A stretch of 64,000 nt of DNA from DATARH01 sp035534535. GTDB taxonomy: Bacteria; Pseudomonadota; Alphaproteobacteria; ATCC43930; CGMCC-115725. The notes beneath the pieces are model-generated. The model was not told the DNA's origin, searched no databases, and saw only the letters and a program-made list of their open reading frames with translations. The translations under genes and the position numbers were made by a program. Below are positions 53,790 to 62,880 of this stretch, one piece after another. The stretch spans positions 1 to 64,000 of the forward strand of contig DATLRS010000007.1 in assembly GCA_035534535.1 (NCBI GenBank), written 5' to 3'. The stretch's first letter is position 1. Every line of letters starts with the position of its first letter.

Positions 53790-55670
53790 GTGCCGAGAAT
53801 TGCCAAGCTGTTCCTGCTCGATCCTCGCGGCGTCGTGACCGGCGGCAGCGCTGCAGCGCTGGACGAGGCGGGCTTTGCGGCAACGGAGTTGAGCGAAACG
53901 CCGTTCGATCGCCTGTTTGCCGCCGACACGCCGCCGGGCGGCTGTGCGGCCTGGCTGCGCGCTGCGGCGACGGAGGGTCAGGTCACGATCGCCGGCGGGC
54001 TGATCTGCAAGGACGGCACTCGCCTGCCGGCCAGCGTGGTGATTGCGCGGCTCGATACCGCTTGCGGCGCCGCCCTCTTCACCGCTGTGGTCAGTGAGAT
54101 GCCGCCGCCGGACGATGGCGTGCTGGCCGACAGCGAGAGCCAGTTCCGCCTGCTGGTGCAGGGCGTCACCGATTATGCGATCTACATGCTCGACCCGCAC
54201 GGCAACATCGCCAGCTGGAACCCCGGCGGGGAGCGGATCAAGGGCTATCGCGAGGAGGAGGTGATCGGCCGGCACTTCTCGCTGTTCTATGCCGCCGCGG
54301 ACCGCGCCAAAGGCGAGCCGCAGCGCGCCCTCGCGGTGGCGGCGCGCGAGGGGCGCTACGAAGCGGAGGGCTGGCGGGTGCGCAAGGACGGCACCCGCTT
54401 TTGGGCGAACGCCATCATCGACGCGATCCGCGATGCGCAAGGCACACTGCTCGGCTTCGCCAAAATCACCCGCGATCTGACCCAAAAAAAGACCGCTGAG
54501 GAGGCGCTGGAAGAGACGCGGGCCGCCCTCGCGAAGTCGCAAAAGATGGAGGCGATTGGACAGCTTACCAGCGGCATCGCCCACGATTTCAACAATCTTC
54601 TGACGATCATCGCCAACGCGTTCGATCTGCTTGCCCTCCCGGCACGCGACCCGGCCTACGAGCGCCGCATCATCGACAGCGCGCAGCGCGCGACCGAACG
54701 GGGTGCGCGGCTGACCCAGCAGTTGCTCGCCTTTTCCCGCCGCCAGCCGTTGCGGCCGCGGATTTGCGACGTCAACGGCGTGATTCGCGGGTCTGAGCCG
54801 GTGTTGCGCGTCGCCTGCCCGGCGCCGATCGCCGTCGAGCTCAACCTGTCGCCGGTCCCGCTGACGGTCGAGATCGACTTGCCGCAATTCGAGGCAACGC
54901 TGCTCAATCTCATCGTCAACGCGCGCGACGCGATGCCGAGCGGCGGCCGGCTGCGGATCTCGACGCGGTTCGAGACGATCGGCAGCGCGCGCGCCCGGGC
55001 GATGTCCGGCATCGCGCCCGGCGATTACGTTGCCGTTGGCGTTGCCGATACCGGCGAGGGCATGACGGCAGCGGTGCGGGCGCGCGCCTTCGAGCCGTTT
55101 TTCACGACCAAGGAGATCGGCAAGGGCAGCGGCCTCGGCCTCAGCCAGGTTTACGGGTTCGTCGGGCAATCGGGCGGTCATGTCGCGATCGACAGCGAGG
55201 CTGGCTCGGGCACGACCGTCACCCTCTATCTGCCCGCCGTCCGCCTGCCCGCCGAAGCCCGTCCGGCAGACGCGGCGGCGGCGCAACCGGGCGCAGCGAA
55301 GCAGCGTGTCCTCGTTGTCGAGGACAATTTCGACGTGCTCGACGTGACCGTCGAAACCTTGCGCGGCATGGGATACGACGTGGCGACCGCCGCCGATGCG
55401 CCGACCGCCATCGCGATCCTGCGCCGCGAGGAGAATATCGATATCCTGTTCAGCGATATCGTGATGCCGCGCGGGATGAACGGCATCGAACTGGCCCGCA
55501 CCGCGCTGCGGCTGCGCCCGCACCTGCGGGTGCTGCTGGCGTCGGGCTATCCGCTGCGGGCCTTGTCGGGCGCCGAGCGGCGCGGCGCCGGCGGCGAATT
55601 CGCGTTTCTCAGCAAGCCTTATCGCGCCGCCGAACTGGCCCGGGCATTGCGCGCCTTGCAGCCGGCGTGA
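53790..55670 (+). CDS. PAS-containing hybrid histidine kinase/response regulator
   Basis: About 626 residues: a degenerate N-terminal PAS-like segment (FLLDPRGVVTGG), a clear PAS (FRLLVQGVTDYAIYMLDP then GYREEEVIGRHFSLFY), H-box SGIAHDFNNLLTIIAN, HATPase (DTGEGMT, FEPFFTTK, GKGSGLGLSQVYGF) and a C-terminal receiver with VLVVEDNFDVLD, the phosphoacceptor in ILFSDIVMPRGMNG and FLSKPYRAAEL. There is no TM segment, so the sensor is cytosolic. A GTG at 53790 is proposed; GTG 53739 is possible, and the longer frame overlaps divergent selD. It converges with MBL gene 2. Confidence 0.85.
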   Translation: MPRIAKLFLLDPRGVVTGGSAAALDEAGFAATELSETPFDRLFAADTPPGGCAAWLRAAATEGQVTIAGGLICKDGTRLPASVVIARLDTACGAALFTAVVSEMPPPDDGVLADSESQFRLLVQGVTDYAIYMLDPHGNIASWNPGGERIKGYREEEVIGRHFSLFYAAADRAKGEPQRALAVAAREGRYEAEGWRVRKDGTRFWANAIIDAIRDAQGTLLGFAKITRDLTQKKTAEEALEETRAALAKSQKMEAIGQLTSGIAHDFNNLLTIIANAFDLLALPARDPAYERRIIDSAQRATERGARLTQQLLAFSRRQPLRPRICDVNGVIRGSEPVLRVACPAPIAVELNLSPVPLTVEIDLPQFEATLLNLIVNARDAMPSGGRLRISTRFETIGSARARAMSGIAPGDYVAVGVADTGEGMTAAVRARAFEPFFTTKEIGKGSGLGLSQVYGFVGQSGGHVAIDSEAGSGTTVTLYLPAVRLPAEARPADAAAAQPGAAKQRVLVVEDNFDVLDVTVETLRGMGYDVATAADAPTAIAILRREENIDILFSDIVMPRGMNGIELARTALRLRPHLRVLLASGYPLRALSGAERRGAGGEFAFLSKPYRAAELARALRALQPA

Positions 55671-55703
55671 AGCGGGCGGTGCGCCGGTCGCCGGGGCCCG
55701 GCC

Positions 55704-56582
55704 TCATTCGCGGAACGCGAAGCGATAGGCCGCGCCGTGCCGCTTGATGTGCCCGGCAGTCGGGTCGGGGAAATGCGCCGGCATGACCAGCGTGCCGCTG
55801 TCGGCGTGCTCCTCGATCAGCCGGGTGCGGCTGACCCGCGAGCCGTCGGGGTCGGTGCAGGCCCGCGTCGACCACGCGGGCTTCAGGCATTGCAGCGGGT
55901 GATGTAAAACATCGCCGACAAAGACGCCGCGCTCGCCACCCGAGCGCGCATGGATCACGACATTGCCCGGCGTGTGGCCGGGATAGGGCTCGAACCACAG
56001 CCCGTCCTCGAGCGCGTAATCGTCGCCGACCAGCTCCGCCTGGCCGGTCGCGACGACCGGCAGGATGCTGTCGCCAAAGGCGGTGGCGTGCGGCGTCTCG
56101 GCGCCGCTGTCGTGCACCCCTTTCCAGTGATCGAATTCGCGCCGCGCCATGATGTAGCGCGCCTTGGGAAAGGTCGGCACCCACTTGCCGTCGGCCAGCC
56201 GCGTGTTCCAGCCGACATGGTCCCAGTGCAGATGGGTGCACATGACAAAGTCGATGTCGTCAACGCCGACCCCGAGCCGCCCCAGATCGGCGATATAGGA
56301 GCTGCGCATATGGTGCCATTGCGGGCGCGCCGGGCGCTCCTTGTCGTTGCCGATGCAGGCGTCGATCAGGATGTTGTGACGCCCGGTCTTGATGACAAAG
56401 CTGTGAAAGCTGAACACCAGCTTGCCGGTGGCCGGGTCGATCAGCCGCGGCCCCAGGAGGTCGGCGTTGGCGCGCACCACCTCGGGGTCGAAATCCGGGA
56501 AGAACTCGGTGGGGTCGAAGGACGGCCCCTCAAAATCGGCGACGCGGCTGATCTCGAAATTGCCGATGCGGATGGGCTGCAT
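55704..56582 (-). CDS. MBL-fold metallo-hydrolase, second copy
   Basis: 292 residues. Metal signature CTHLHWDHVGWN (about 116-127), LIDACIGNDKERP, GHTPGNVVIHA, VFVGDVLHHPLQC and PAHFPDPTAGHIKRHGAAYRF are shared with the MBL gene at 44-895 in the same order. Relatives act on lactones and similar esters; the real substrate is unknown. It stands alone on the minus strand, convergent with the hybrid kinase. The start at 56582 (MQPIRIGNFE) is the first Met that keeps the full fold. Confidence 0.88.
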   Translation of the reverse strand: MQPIRIGNFEISRVADFEGPSFDPTEFFPDFDPEVVRANADLLGPRLIDPATGKLVFSFHSFVIKTGRHNILIDACIGNDKERPARPQWHHMRSSYIADLGRLGVGVDDIDFVMCTHLHWDHVGWNTRLADGKWVPTFPKARYIMARREFDHWKGVHDSGAETPHATAFGDSILPVVATGQAELVGDDYALEDGLWFEPYPGHTPGNVVIHARSGGERGVFVGDVLHHPLQCLKPAWSTRACTDPDGSRVSRTRLIEEHADSGTLVMPAHFPDPTAGHIKRHGAAYRFAFRE

Positions 56583-56735
56583 CTGTCCTCGCTGGCTCGA
56601 TCGGGTGCGACAAGCCCCGACTGTAGCGCCGTGCCGCCGCCGATTCCTAGCGTGATCGACGCGCGCAACCGTTGCCCCGCCGGGGCGGGTCCGCTACCCT
56701 CGCCCAAGGCCGCCACCAATCGGAAAGCGCCGAGC

Positions 56736-57017
56736 ATGCGGGCCGTTCTTGTCGTGAGTCTGGTTGCCTTGCTGTGCCCCGTGACGGCACTCGCGCAGTC
56801 GAAGGCCCCGCCGCCGGCCAGCGCCCCGGCAACCGTATCGCCGGCGCCAAAGAGGGGCGGCGACATCACCCGCGACGAATATGTCGAGCACGCCAAGCGC
56901 AATGCCGAAAAGCGCTTCGACCGGATGGATAGCGATCACGACGGCGTTCTGACCGAGGCGGAGCGGCACGCCTATCGCGAGGCGCACAAGCGGCACCGTG
57001 CCGCGCCGAAGCACTGA
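56736..57017 (+). CDS. small secreted EF-hand protein
   Basis: 93 residues: a Sec signal (VVSLVALLCPVTALAQ), a Pro/Ala linker and one canonical EF-hand, FDRMDSDHDGVLTEAERHAY, with the D-x-D-x-D-G-x-x-x-x-x-E spacing for calcium. The end is basic (HKRHRAAPKH). It would be a periplasmic calcium-binding protein; its function is unknown. The ATG at 56736 is fixed by the signal peptide. A VOC gene follows 19 bases later. Confidence 0.85.
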   Translation: MRAVLVVSLVALLCPVTALAQSKAPPPASAPATVSPAPKRGGDITRDEYVEHAKRNAEKRFDRMDSDHDGVLTEAERHAYREAHKRHRAAPKH

Positions 57018-57036
57018 CACCGATAAGGAGGACATC

Positions 57037-57462
57037 ATGCCGGATGACGCACGTCCTGCCACACGCAACGATGCCGCGCTGCGGATCAAGGGCCTCGACC
57101 ATGTCGTGTTGCGGGTCGCCGATATCGATCGGGCGATCGCGTTCTATGGCGAGGTGCTCGGGTGCCCGGTCGAGCGCCGGCTGCCCGAGATCGGGCTGGT
57201 GCAGATGCGCGCCGGCGCCGCGATGATCGACCTGGTGCCGAAATCCGAAGACGAGGATGCCGGCAGCAACATGGACCATTTCGCGGTCCGTCTCGAAGCG
57301 CTGGACGTGGCGGCGCTGACCGCGCATCTCAAGCGCCACGGCATCGATGCCGGCGAGGTCAGGCGGCGCTACGGCGCGGAAGGCTATGGTTCGTCGATCT
57401 ACATCACGGACCCGGACGGCAACACCGTCGAATTGAAGGGACCGCCCGAGACGGCAGCCTAA
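57037..57462 (+). CDS. VOC-family protein
   Basis: A 141-residue VOC protein with IKGLDHVVLRVADIDRAIAFY at the start, NMDHFAVRLEALD in the middle and GSSIYITDPDGNTVELKG at the end. His, His and Glu metal ligands are in place. It could be a glyoxalase, epimerase or dioxygenase. AAGGAGG lies just upstream of the ATG at 57037. It is likely co-transcribed with the dehalogenase-like gene 13 bases downstream. Confidence 0.9.
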   Translation: MPDDARPATRNDAALRIKGLDHVVLRVADIDRAIAFYGEVLGCPVERRLPEIGLVQMRAGAAMIDLVPKSEDEDAGSNMDHFAVRLEALDVAALTAHLKRHGIDAGEVRRRYGAEGYGSSIYITDPDGNTVELKGPPETAA

Positions 57463-57475
57463 GCGCCACCTGACG

Positions 57476-58357
57476 ATGGTCGATTTCTTTCCCGGCTTCG
57501 CGCCGCGGCGGGTCGCCACCTCCGGCGCCGAGATCAATCTCGTGACCGGCGGCAGCGGGCCGCCGCTGCTCTTGTTGCACGGCTACCCGCAGACCCATCT
57601 GCTGTGGCGCAAGATCGCGCCGCGGCTGGCGCAGGATTTCACGCTCGTCATCCCCGATCTGCGCGGCTACGGCGACAGCTCGAAGCCGCCCGCCGGGTCC
57701 GATCAGGCCGCCTACTCAAAGCGCGCCCTGGCGCAGGACCAGGTCGAGACGATGGCGGCACTCGGCTTTGAGCGGTTTTGCGTTGCCGGGCACGACCGCG
57801 GCGCCCGCGTCACCCACCGGCTGCTGCGCGACCACCCCGGGCATATCGAGCGCGCCGCGGTGCTCGACATCGTGCCGACGCTTTACCGCTTTGAGACGAT
57901 CGACCAGAAGGCCGCGACCGGCAGTTACCACTGGTTCTTTCTGATCCAGCCGGCGCCGTTCCCGGAGCGGCTGATCGGCGCCGAGTGCGAGTATTATCTG
58001 CGCCACTCGTTCGGCCTCGATCGCAACCCGGCCGCCCTGGAGCCCGAGGCGTTCGCCGAATATCTGCGCTGCTTCAGCAATCCCGAGACGATCCGCGCGA
58101 CCTGCGACGAATACCGCGCCGGCGCCGGGATCGACCTCGCCCACGACCGCGCCGACCGCGGCAGGAAGCTGGCGATGCCGCTGCTCGTCCTGTGGGGCGA
58201 GCGCAGCGGCCAGGGCAGCGGCTACGACATGCTGGCGGTGTGGCGCGAGCACGCCGACAACGTCACCGGCCAGCCGATCGCCAGCGGCCATTTCCTGCCC
58301 GAGGAAGCCCCCGAGCCGACATACGCGGCGCTGCGGGCGTTTTTCGCGGCCGGGTGA
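57476..58357 (+). CDS. haloacetate dehalogenase-like alpha/beta hydrolase
   Basis: 293 residues. The oxyanion region LLLHGYPQTHLLWRKIAP, the halide/carboxylate loop PDLRGYGDSSKPP and an aspartate nucleophile in GHDRGARVTHRL give the layout of fluoroacetate/haloacetate dehalogenases, which use Asp where most esterases use Ser. The general base is His in ASGHFLPEEAP, and YHWFFLIQPAPFPERLIG is typical. It releases glycolate and halide from haloacetate if that assignment is right; an epoxide or other substrate is possible. It is followed by the CoA ligase gene. Confidence 0.88.
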   Translation: MVDFFPGFAPRRVATSGAEINLVTGGSGPPLLLLHGYPQTHLLWRKIAPRLAQDFTLVIPDLRGYGDSSKPPAGSDQAAYSKRALAQDQVETMAALGFERFCVAGHDRGARVTHRLLRDHPGHIERAAVLDIVPTLYRFETIDQKAATGSYHWFFLIQPAPFPERLIGAECEYYLRHSFGLDRNPAALEPEAFAEYLRCFSNPETIRATCDEYRAGAGIDLAHDRADRGRKLAMPLLVLWGERSGQGSGYDMLAVWREHADNVTGQPIASGHFLPEEAPEPTYAALRAFFAAG

Positions 58358-58395
58358 CGCCGGGTGACAAAGGCGACGGCGACAGGAACGTCAGC

Positions 58396-59934
58396 ATGTA
58401 CCTCTCTCAGGGCCTCAATCGCGCGGCGACGATCAACCCGACCGCCAGCGCGACGATTTTCGGCGATCGCCGGCGCAGCTGGGCCGAGACCAGAGACCGG
58501 GTTTGCCGCATCGCCGACGGTCTCGGGCGGCTCGGCCTCACCCGGGGCGACCGGGTGGCCGTCCTTGCGCTTAACAGCGACCGCTATTTTGAGGCGTTCT
58601 TCGCCGTGCCCTCGCTCGGCGCCATCATCGTGCCGCTCAACACGCGCCTCGCGCCCGCGGAAATCTCCTACATTCTCGAGGACAGCGGCGCGAAGATGCT
58701 GTTCGTGGACGACGCATTCGCCGCCCTGCCGGGACGGCTCGGCACGCTCTCTGCCGTGAGCGAGATCATCCATCTGGGCGAGGGCCCCACCCCCGCCGGC
58801 ATGCGCGCCTTCGAAGCGCTGCGGGGCGACCCCGTCACGTTCGACGATATCGGTGGCGACGACGTCGCCGGCATCTTTTACACCGGCGGCACGACCGGCC
58901 GATCGAAGGGCGTGATGCTGACCCACCAGAACCTGATCGCCAACGCCGCGATGATCATCCCGGCTGTCGGCTATCGCTCGGACAGCATCTACATTCATGC
59001 CCCGCCGATGTTCCACCTCGCCGACGGCGCCTCGACCTTCGCCGTGACGATGGTCGGCGGCATCCATGTTTTCATCCCCCGCTTCGATGCCGCGGACCTG
59101 GTCGCCGCGGTCGTGCGCCACCGCGTCACCAACACCTTGCTGGTGCCGACGATGATCAATGCCCTGGCGAGCTTCCCCGATCTCGCGGCCTATGACCTTT
59201 CCTCGTTGCGCGTCATCCCCTACGGCGCGTCCCCGATGCCCGATGCCGTCATCAAGAAGGCCGCCACCGCGCTGCCCGGCGTCCGCTTCCTGCACGTCTA
59301 CGGCATGACCGAGGCGGCGCCGCTGGTGACGGCGATGGAACTCGAGACCGAGCCCGCCGGCGAGCGCCGAAAAAGCTGCGGCCGTCCGGCCCTGCTGGTC
59401 GATGTCCGCATCGCCGACCTCGACGACAACGAGGTTCCCCGCGGCACGGTCGGCGAGATCCAGGTGCGCGGCCCCAACATCATGCTGGGATACTGGAACC
59501 AGCCCGAGGTCACGCAAGCGGCATTGCGCGGCGGCTGGTACCATTCCGGCGACGGCGGCTACATGGACGACGACGGCTATGTTTACGTGGTGGACCGGCT
59601 CAAGGACATGATCATCACCGGCGGCGAAAACGTCTATTCCGCCGAGGTCGAGAGCGCCATCTCGACCCTGCAGGGCGTCGCCGAGGTGGCCGTCATCGGC
59701 ATCCCCGACGAGCGCTGGGGCGAAGCGGTCCATGCCGTCGTGGTCCCCGATTCCGGCCGGATGCTGACCCCGGAACAGATCGTCAGCCACTGCCGCACGC
59801 TGATCGCCGGCTACAAATGCCCGCGCAGCGTCGAGATCCGCCAAACCTCGCTGCCGCTCTCCGGTGCCGGCAAGGTCCTGAAGGGGCCGTTGCGCGACCC
59901 GTTCTGGGCCGGACGCGACAAGCGCGTCAGCTGA
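58396..59934 (+). CDS. AMP-dependent acyl-CoA synthetase/ligase
   Basis: A 512-residue class I adenylate-forming enzyme. The P-loop is FYTGGTTGRSKGVMLTHQN, then HVYGMTEAAPLV, the hinge region VYVVDRLKDMIITGGENVYS and the C-terminal catalytic lysine in SGAGKVLKGPLRDPF. It activates a carboxylic acid as acyl-AMP and then acyl-CoA. The substrate is unknown, but aromatic or medium-chain acids fit the neighbours, and an enoyl-CoA hydratase lies 3 kb away. The ATG at 58396 is chosen for AGGAACG. Confidence 0.93.
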   Translation: MYLSQGLNRAATINPTASATIFGDRRRSWAETRDRVCRIADGLGRLGLTRGDRVAVLALNSDRYFEAFFAVPSLGAIIVPLNTRLAPAEISYILEDSGAKMLFVDDAFAALPGRLGTLSAVSEIIHLGEGPTPAGMRAFEALRGDPVTFDDIGGDDVAGIFYTGGTTGRSKGVMLTHQNLIANAAMIIPAVGYRSDSIYIHAPPMFHLADGASTFAVTMVGGIHVFIPRFDAADLVAAVVRHRVTNTLLVPTMINALASFPDLAAYDLSSLRVIPYGASPMPDAVIKKAATALPGVRFLHVYGMTEAAPLVTAMELETEPAGERRKSCGRPALLVDVRIADLDDNEVPRGTVGEIQVRGPNIMLGYWNQPEVTQAALRGGWYHSGDGGYMDDDGYVYVVDRLKDMIITGGENVYSAEVESAISTLQGVAEVAVIGIPDERWGEAVHAVVVPDSGRMLTPEQIVSHCRTLIAGYKCPRSVEIRQTSLPLSGAGKVLKGPLRDPFWAGRDKRVS

Positions 59935-59940
59935 GCCGCG

Positions 59941-61044
59941 GTGGACGAAATCGAGGCGGTCGTCGTCGGCGCCGGGGTGATCGGACTGGCGGCAGCGCGG
60001 GCCCTGGCATTGGCCGGGCACGAGGTCGTCGTCCTCGAACGCGCCTATACGATCGGCTTCGAGACGTCCTCGCGCAACAGCGAGGTGATCCACGGCGGGC
60101 TCTATTATCCGGCAGGCAGCCTCAAGGCGACCGCCTGCGTCGCCGGCCGCCAGCGTCTCTATGCCTATTGCGCCGAGCACGGCGTGCCGCATGCCCGGCT
60201 CGGCAAGCTGATCGTCGCCACCGAGGAGGCCGAGATCCCCGGCGTGCAGAAGATCGAAGCCGCCGCGCGCGCCAACGGCGTTGACAATCTCGAGTGGCTG
60301 AGCGCGTCGGAGGCACGGCGGCTCGAACCCGACCTCAACTGCGTCGCGGCCCTGTTGTCGCCATCGACCGGGATCATCGACAGCCATGCGCTGATGCTCG
60401 CCTACCAGGGCGAGGCCGAGGCGGCCGGCGGCTTTGTCGCGTTCCGCTCGCCGGTGCTGTCGGGCCGGGTAAGCAACCACGGCTTCGAGCTTTCGGTCGG
60501 GGGCGACGAACCGACGACGATCCGCTGCCGCTGGCTGATCAATGCCGCCGGCCTCTACGCGCCGGCATTGGCGCGCGCCATCAGGGGGATACCCCCCGAC
60601 AGCATCCCGCCCGCTTATTTCTGCCGCGGCGTCTATTTCACGCTGAGCGGGCGGACCCCGTTCCGCCATCTGATCTACCCGGTGCCGGTGCCGGGCGGGC
60701 TCGGCGTCCACATCACCTTGGATCTCGCCGGACAGGCGCGCTTCGGCCCGGACGTCGAATGGATTCCCGCGGTTGATTACGCCGTCGACCCGCGCCGGGG
60801 CGATGCGTTTTACGCCGCGGTGCGGCGCTATTGGCCGGCCCTCAAGGACGGCGCGCTTCAGCCCGGCTATGCCGGCATTCGCCCCAAGATCAGCGGCCCC
60901 GACGAGCCGGCCGCCGATTTTGTCGTGCAGGGCCCGGCGGCGCACGGCATCCCCGGCCTTGTCAATCTCTACGGGATCGAATCGCCCGGCCTGACCGCCT
61001 CGCTGCCGCTCGCCGACGAGGTCCTGCGCCACCTCGCCCGCTGA
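59941..61044 (+). CDS. FAD-dependent oxidoreductase, L-2-hydroxyglutarate dehydrogenase-like
   Basis: A 367-residue DAO-fold flavoenzyme starting at GTG 59941, seven bases after the ligase stop. The FAD loop is VVVGAGVIGLAAARALA, and SSRNSEVIHGGLYYPAGSLKA is highly characteristic of L-2-hydroxyglutarate dehydrogenase/LhgO-type proteins. Later GIRPKISGPDEPAADFVVQG and GLVNLYGIESPGLTAS complete the fold. It oxidises a 2-hydroxy acid and passes electrons to quinone or another acceptor. Adjacency to the dehalogenase-like hydrolase, which would make glycolate, suggests a 2-hydroxy-acid route, though substrates are unproved. Confidence 0.9.
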   Translation: MDEIEAVVVGAGVIGLAAARALALAGHEVVVLERAYTIGFETSSRNSEVIHGGLYYPAGSLKATACVAGRQRLYAYCAEHGVPHARLGKLIVATEEAEIPGVQKIEAAARANGVDNLEWLSASEARRLEPDLNCVAALLSPSTGIIDSHALMLAYQGEAEAAGGFVAFRSPVLSGRVSNHGFELSVGGDEPTTIRCRWLINAAGLYAPALARAIRGIPPDSIPPAYFCRGVYFTLSGRTPFRHLIYPVPVPGGLGVHITLDLAGQARFGPDVEWIPAVDYAVDPRRGDAFYAAVRRYWPALKDGALQPGYAGIRPKISGPDEPAADFVVQGPAAHGIPGLVNLYGIESPGLTASLPLADEVLRHLAR

Positions 61045-61172
61045 TCGCGCCCGCCCTGCCGCCTTCTCGCCGAACGCCCTCGTCTTACCCGACATTCTCC
61101 GGATTGTCGTCCGATTGGACGTGATCTTCCGCCCGTGGGGGCTTGCCGCCGTTCCGGTCGCGAGGCGTCGCC

Positions 61173-61749
61173 CTACCCCCAACCCGCCGCCGCCGGGGAG
61201 GCCAGACCATCGGGCGGCCACACCATGACGCCGTCAGCGAGCGGAATGCGCAGGTTGCGGAAGAGCAGCGAAAAGCTCATCCAGTTGGCCATCGCGATGA
61301 TGAATTCGACCTGCTGGCGGGTCGGGGACGTGCTTTGCGACCTCGGCCCAGGCGTCATCCGAAATGGATTTGCCGGCGAGGCATTCGTCGGTGGCGGCGA
61401 GGATCGCCCGGTCCGCCGGCGTCAGCCGCGTGGCGTTGCGCCAGTCGCGCACCGCCAGAACATCCTCGGGCGGGATCCCCGCTGTGGTCGCCACCCGCCA
61501 GTGGTTGGTCCACTCGTAGGCCGAGCCGGTGACCCAGCCGATCCGCATGATCATCAGTTCGCGCAGGCGCGTGTCGAACTTGTTGTTCTCCAGGAGTTGC
61601 ATCAACTGGCCGAACGCGACCCGGGCGACGCCGGGATTGTTGGCGACGACGCGAAACGCCTCGCTTTGCGTCCGCCGCGCCGGCATTCCCATCGCCTCGC
61701 CGAGGTCGCGGGCATGCTGCAGCGACACCATTGGCACGCGTGCGGTCAT
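61173..61749 (-). pseudogene. carboxymuconolactone decarboxylase-family gene with a frameshift
   Basis: The first frame (start ATG 61749) encodes MTARVPMVSLQHARDLGEAM, LRELMIMRIGWVTGSAYEW, THWRVA-type AhpD/CMD helices, then diverges after EVAKHV. The expected CMD end (TRQQVEFIIAMANWMSFSLL, then PLADG) continues in another frame down to 61173. One extra base in the run GGGG at 61324-61327 restores the full protein (about 190 residues), so it is either a recent pseudogene or a sequencing error. The family includes 4-carboxymuconolactone decarboxylases and peroxidases, which would fit the pca genes. Confidence 0.8.
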
Positions 61750-61898
61750 CGCTTTTCTCCCCCCTTGCCGTTTGCCGCCTTGTGCTACAGCGCCCGCCGG
61801 CCTTGCGCAACACTCCGCCCGCCGGTGCCGCTGCGGCGGAAATTGACAGGCCGCCGGGCGCCGCCCTAGCCTTGAGCGGACCGATGCAGGAGAACCCC

Positions 61899-62405
61899 AT
61901 GCCGCCCGACGGAAATGTGACGATCGCCCACAGCCCGGAAGATCTGCGCGCCAAGGTAAAGGCGCAGGTCGTCGATGCCCGGCCGGCCTTCTTCAAGCTC
62001 GAAGCGCAGCTGCCGCAGCAGGGCCGCACCGACACGCCGGTCGCCGCCTCGGACAGGATGTGGGTCGTGCTGAAGACCTATGCGGCGGACGGCGAGAACG
62101 GTCTGCACGCCCACCCGAACGAGGACCACACCTTTGTCGTCCTGCAGGGCGAAGCGACGTTCTACGGCCCGAACGACGAGACCCGCACGATCGGCAGGAA
62201 CGAGGGCGTGCTGCTGCCGCACGGCACGTTCTACTGGTTCAAGGCGACCAGCGAGGAGCCGCTGGTGATGGTGCGGGTGGGCGCCGCCGCGTTCGACGGG
62301 GTCGACCGCCACGGCCGCATCAACCCGGACGGCAGCGAGATGCGCGGCGACTCGGTCGAGAACAAGCAGGTCGAGCTGATCATGTCCGACCGCTGGTTCC
62401 GCTGA
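61899..62405 (+). CDS. cupin-domain protein
   Basis: 168 residues with the two cupin motifs: GLHAHPNEDHTFVVLQGEATFY (His, His and Glu metal ligands) and NEGVLLPHGTFYWFKATSEEP (third His). Beyond the barrel is a short tail ending DRWFR. Single-domain cupins of this type bind Fe or Mn; a dioxygenase or binding protein is possible, and the substrate is unknown. AGGAG six bases before ATG 61899 decides the start. A second cupin gene follows 68 bases later. Confidence 0.9.
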   Translation: MPPDGNVTIAHSPEDLRAKVKAQVVDARPAFFKLEAQLPQQGRTDTPVAASDRMWVVLKTYAADGENGLHAHPNEDHTFVVLQGEATFYGPNDETRTIGRNEGVLLPHGTFYWFKATSEEPLVMVRVGAAAFDGVDRHGRINPDGSEMRGDSVENKQVELIMSDRWFR

Positions 62406-62473
62406 CGCGGTCACAGCAACCATAGAGCCGGCATCGGATCCCTCGAATGCCGGCAACACGAGGAGAAGTCGTC

Positions 62474-62848
62474 ATGAAGGTCGTCACGCTCAGAGATATT
62501 CCCGACGTTCCCGTCGAAGGCGCCGCGCCGATCGAAGGGTGGACAGGGCCGGTTGCCCGGTCGCGCCAGACGATCATCCAGCCGGGCGATTCCCCGAACT
62601 ACAACTGCAGCGTGGTGAATTTCAGCCAGGGCTGCACCACCGGATGGCATACTCATACCTGCGACCAGATCCTGGTCGTCACCGCTGGCTCCGGCATGGT
62701 CGCGACCGAGCACGAGCAGCGCGAGATCAACGTCGGCGATGTCGTGCACATCAAGGCCGGCGAACGCCACTGGCATGGCGCCAAGGCCGATTCGACGATG
62801 GGGCATATCACGATCACCCTGGTCGGCGGGCAGGCCGCCTGGGGCTAG
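62474..62848 (+). CDS. cupin-domain protein, second
   Basis: A 124-residue single-cupin protein: GCTTGWHTHTCDQILVVTAG and HIKAGERHWHGAKADSTMGH. The first motif has His, His and a Cys/Asp where Glu is usual. AGGAGAAG precedes the ATG at 62474. It may be a carboxymuconolactone-type or cysteine-handling protein, and it may act with its neighbour, since both lie on the plus strand close together. Confidence 0.88.
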   Translation: MKVVTLRDIPDVPVEGAAPIEGWTGPVARSRQTIIQPGDSPNYNCSVVNFSQGCTTGWHTHTCDQILVVTAGSGMVATEHEQREINVGDVVHIKAGERHWHGAKADSTMGHITITLVGGQAAWG

Positions 62849-62880
62849 CCCGGCGCTGGCGGGTGGTTGGGCGATGTTCG

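Noticed and set aside
53253..55523. A 756-codon minus-strand frame opposite the hybrid kinase
   Set aside because: It mirrors the kinase codons and has no recognisable motif; the plus-strand PAS/HisKA/REC motifs are unambiguous.
58222..61221. A 999-codon open frame on the minus strand opposite the dehalogenase, ligase and flavoenzyme genes
   Set aside because: It is antisense to three genes with intact motifs, its protein is Arg/Asp/Gly/Ala-rich without a fold, and long stop-free antisense frames are expected at this GC.
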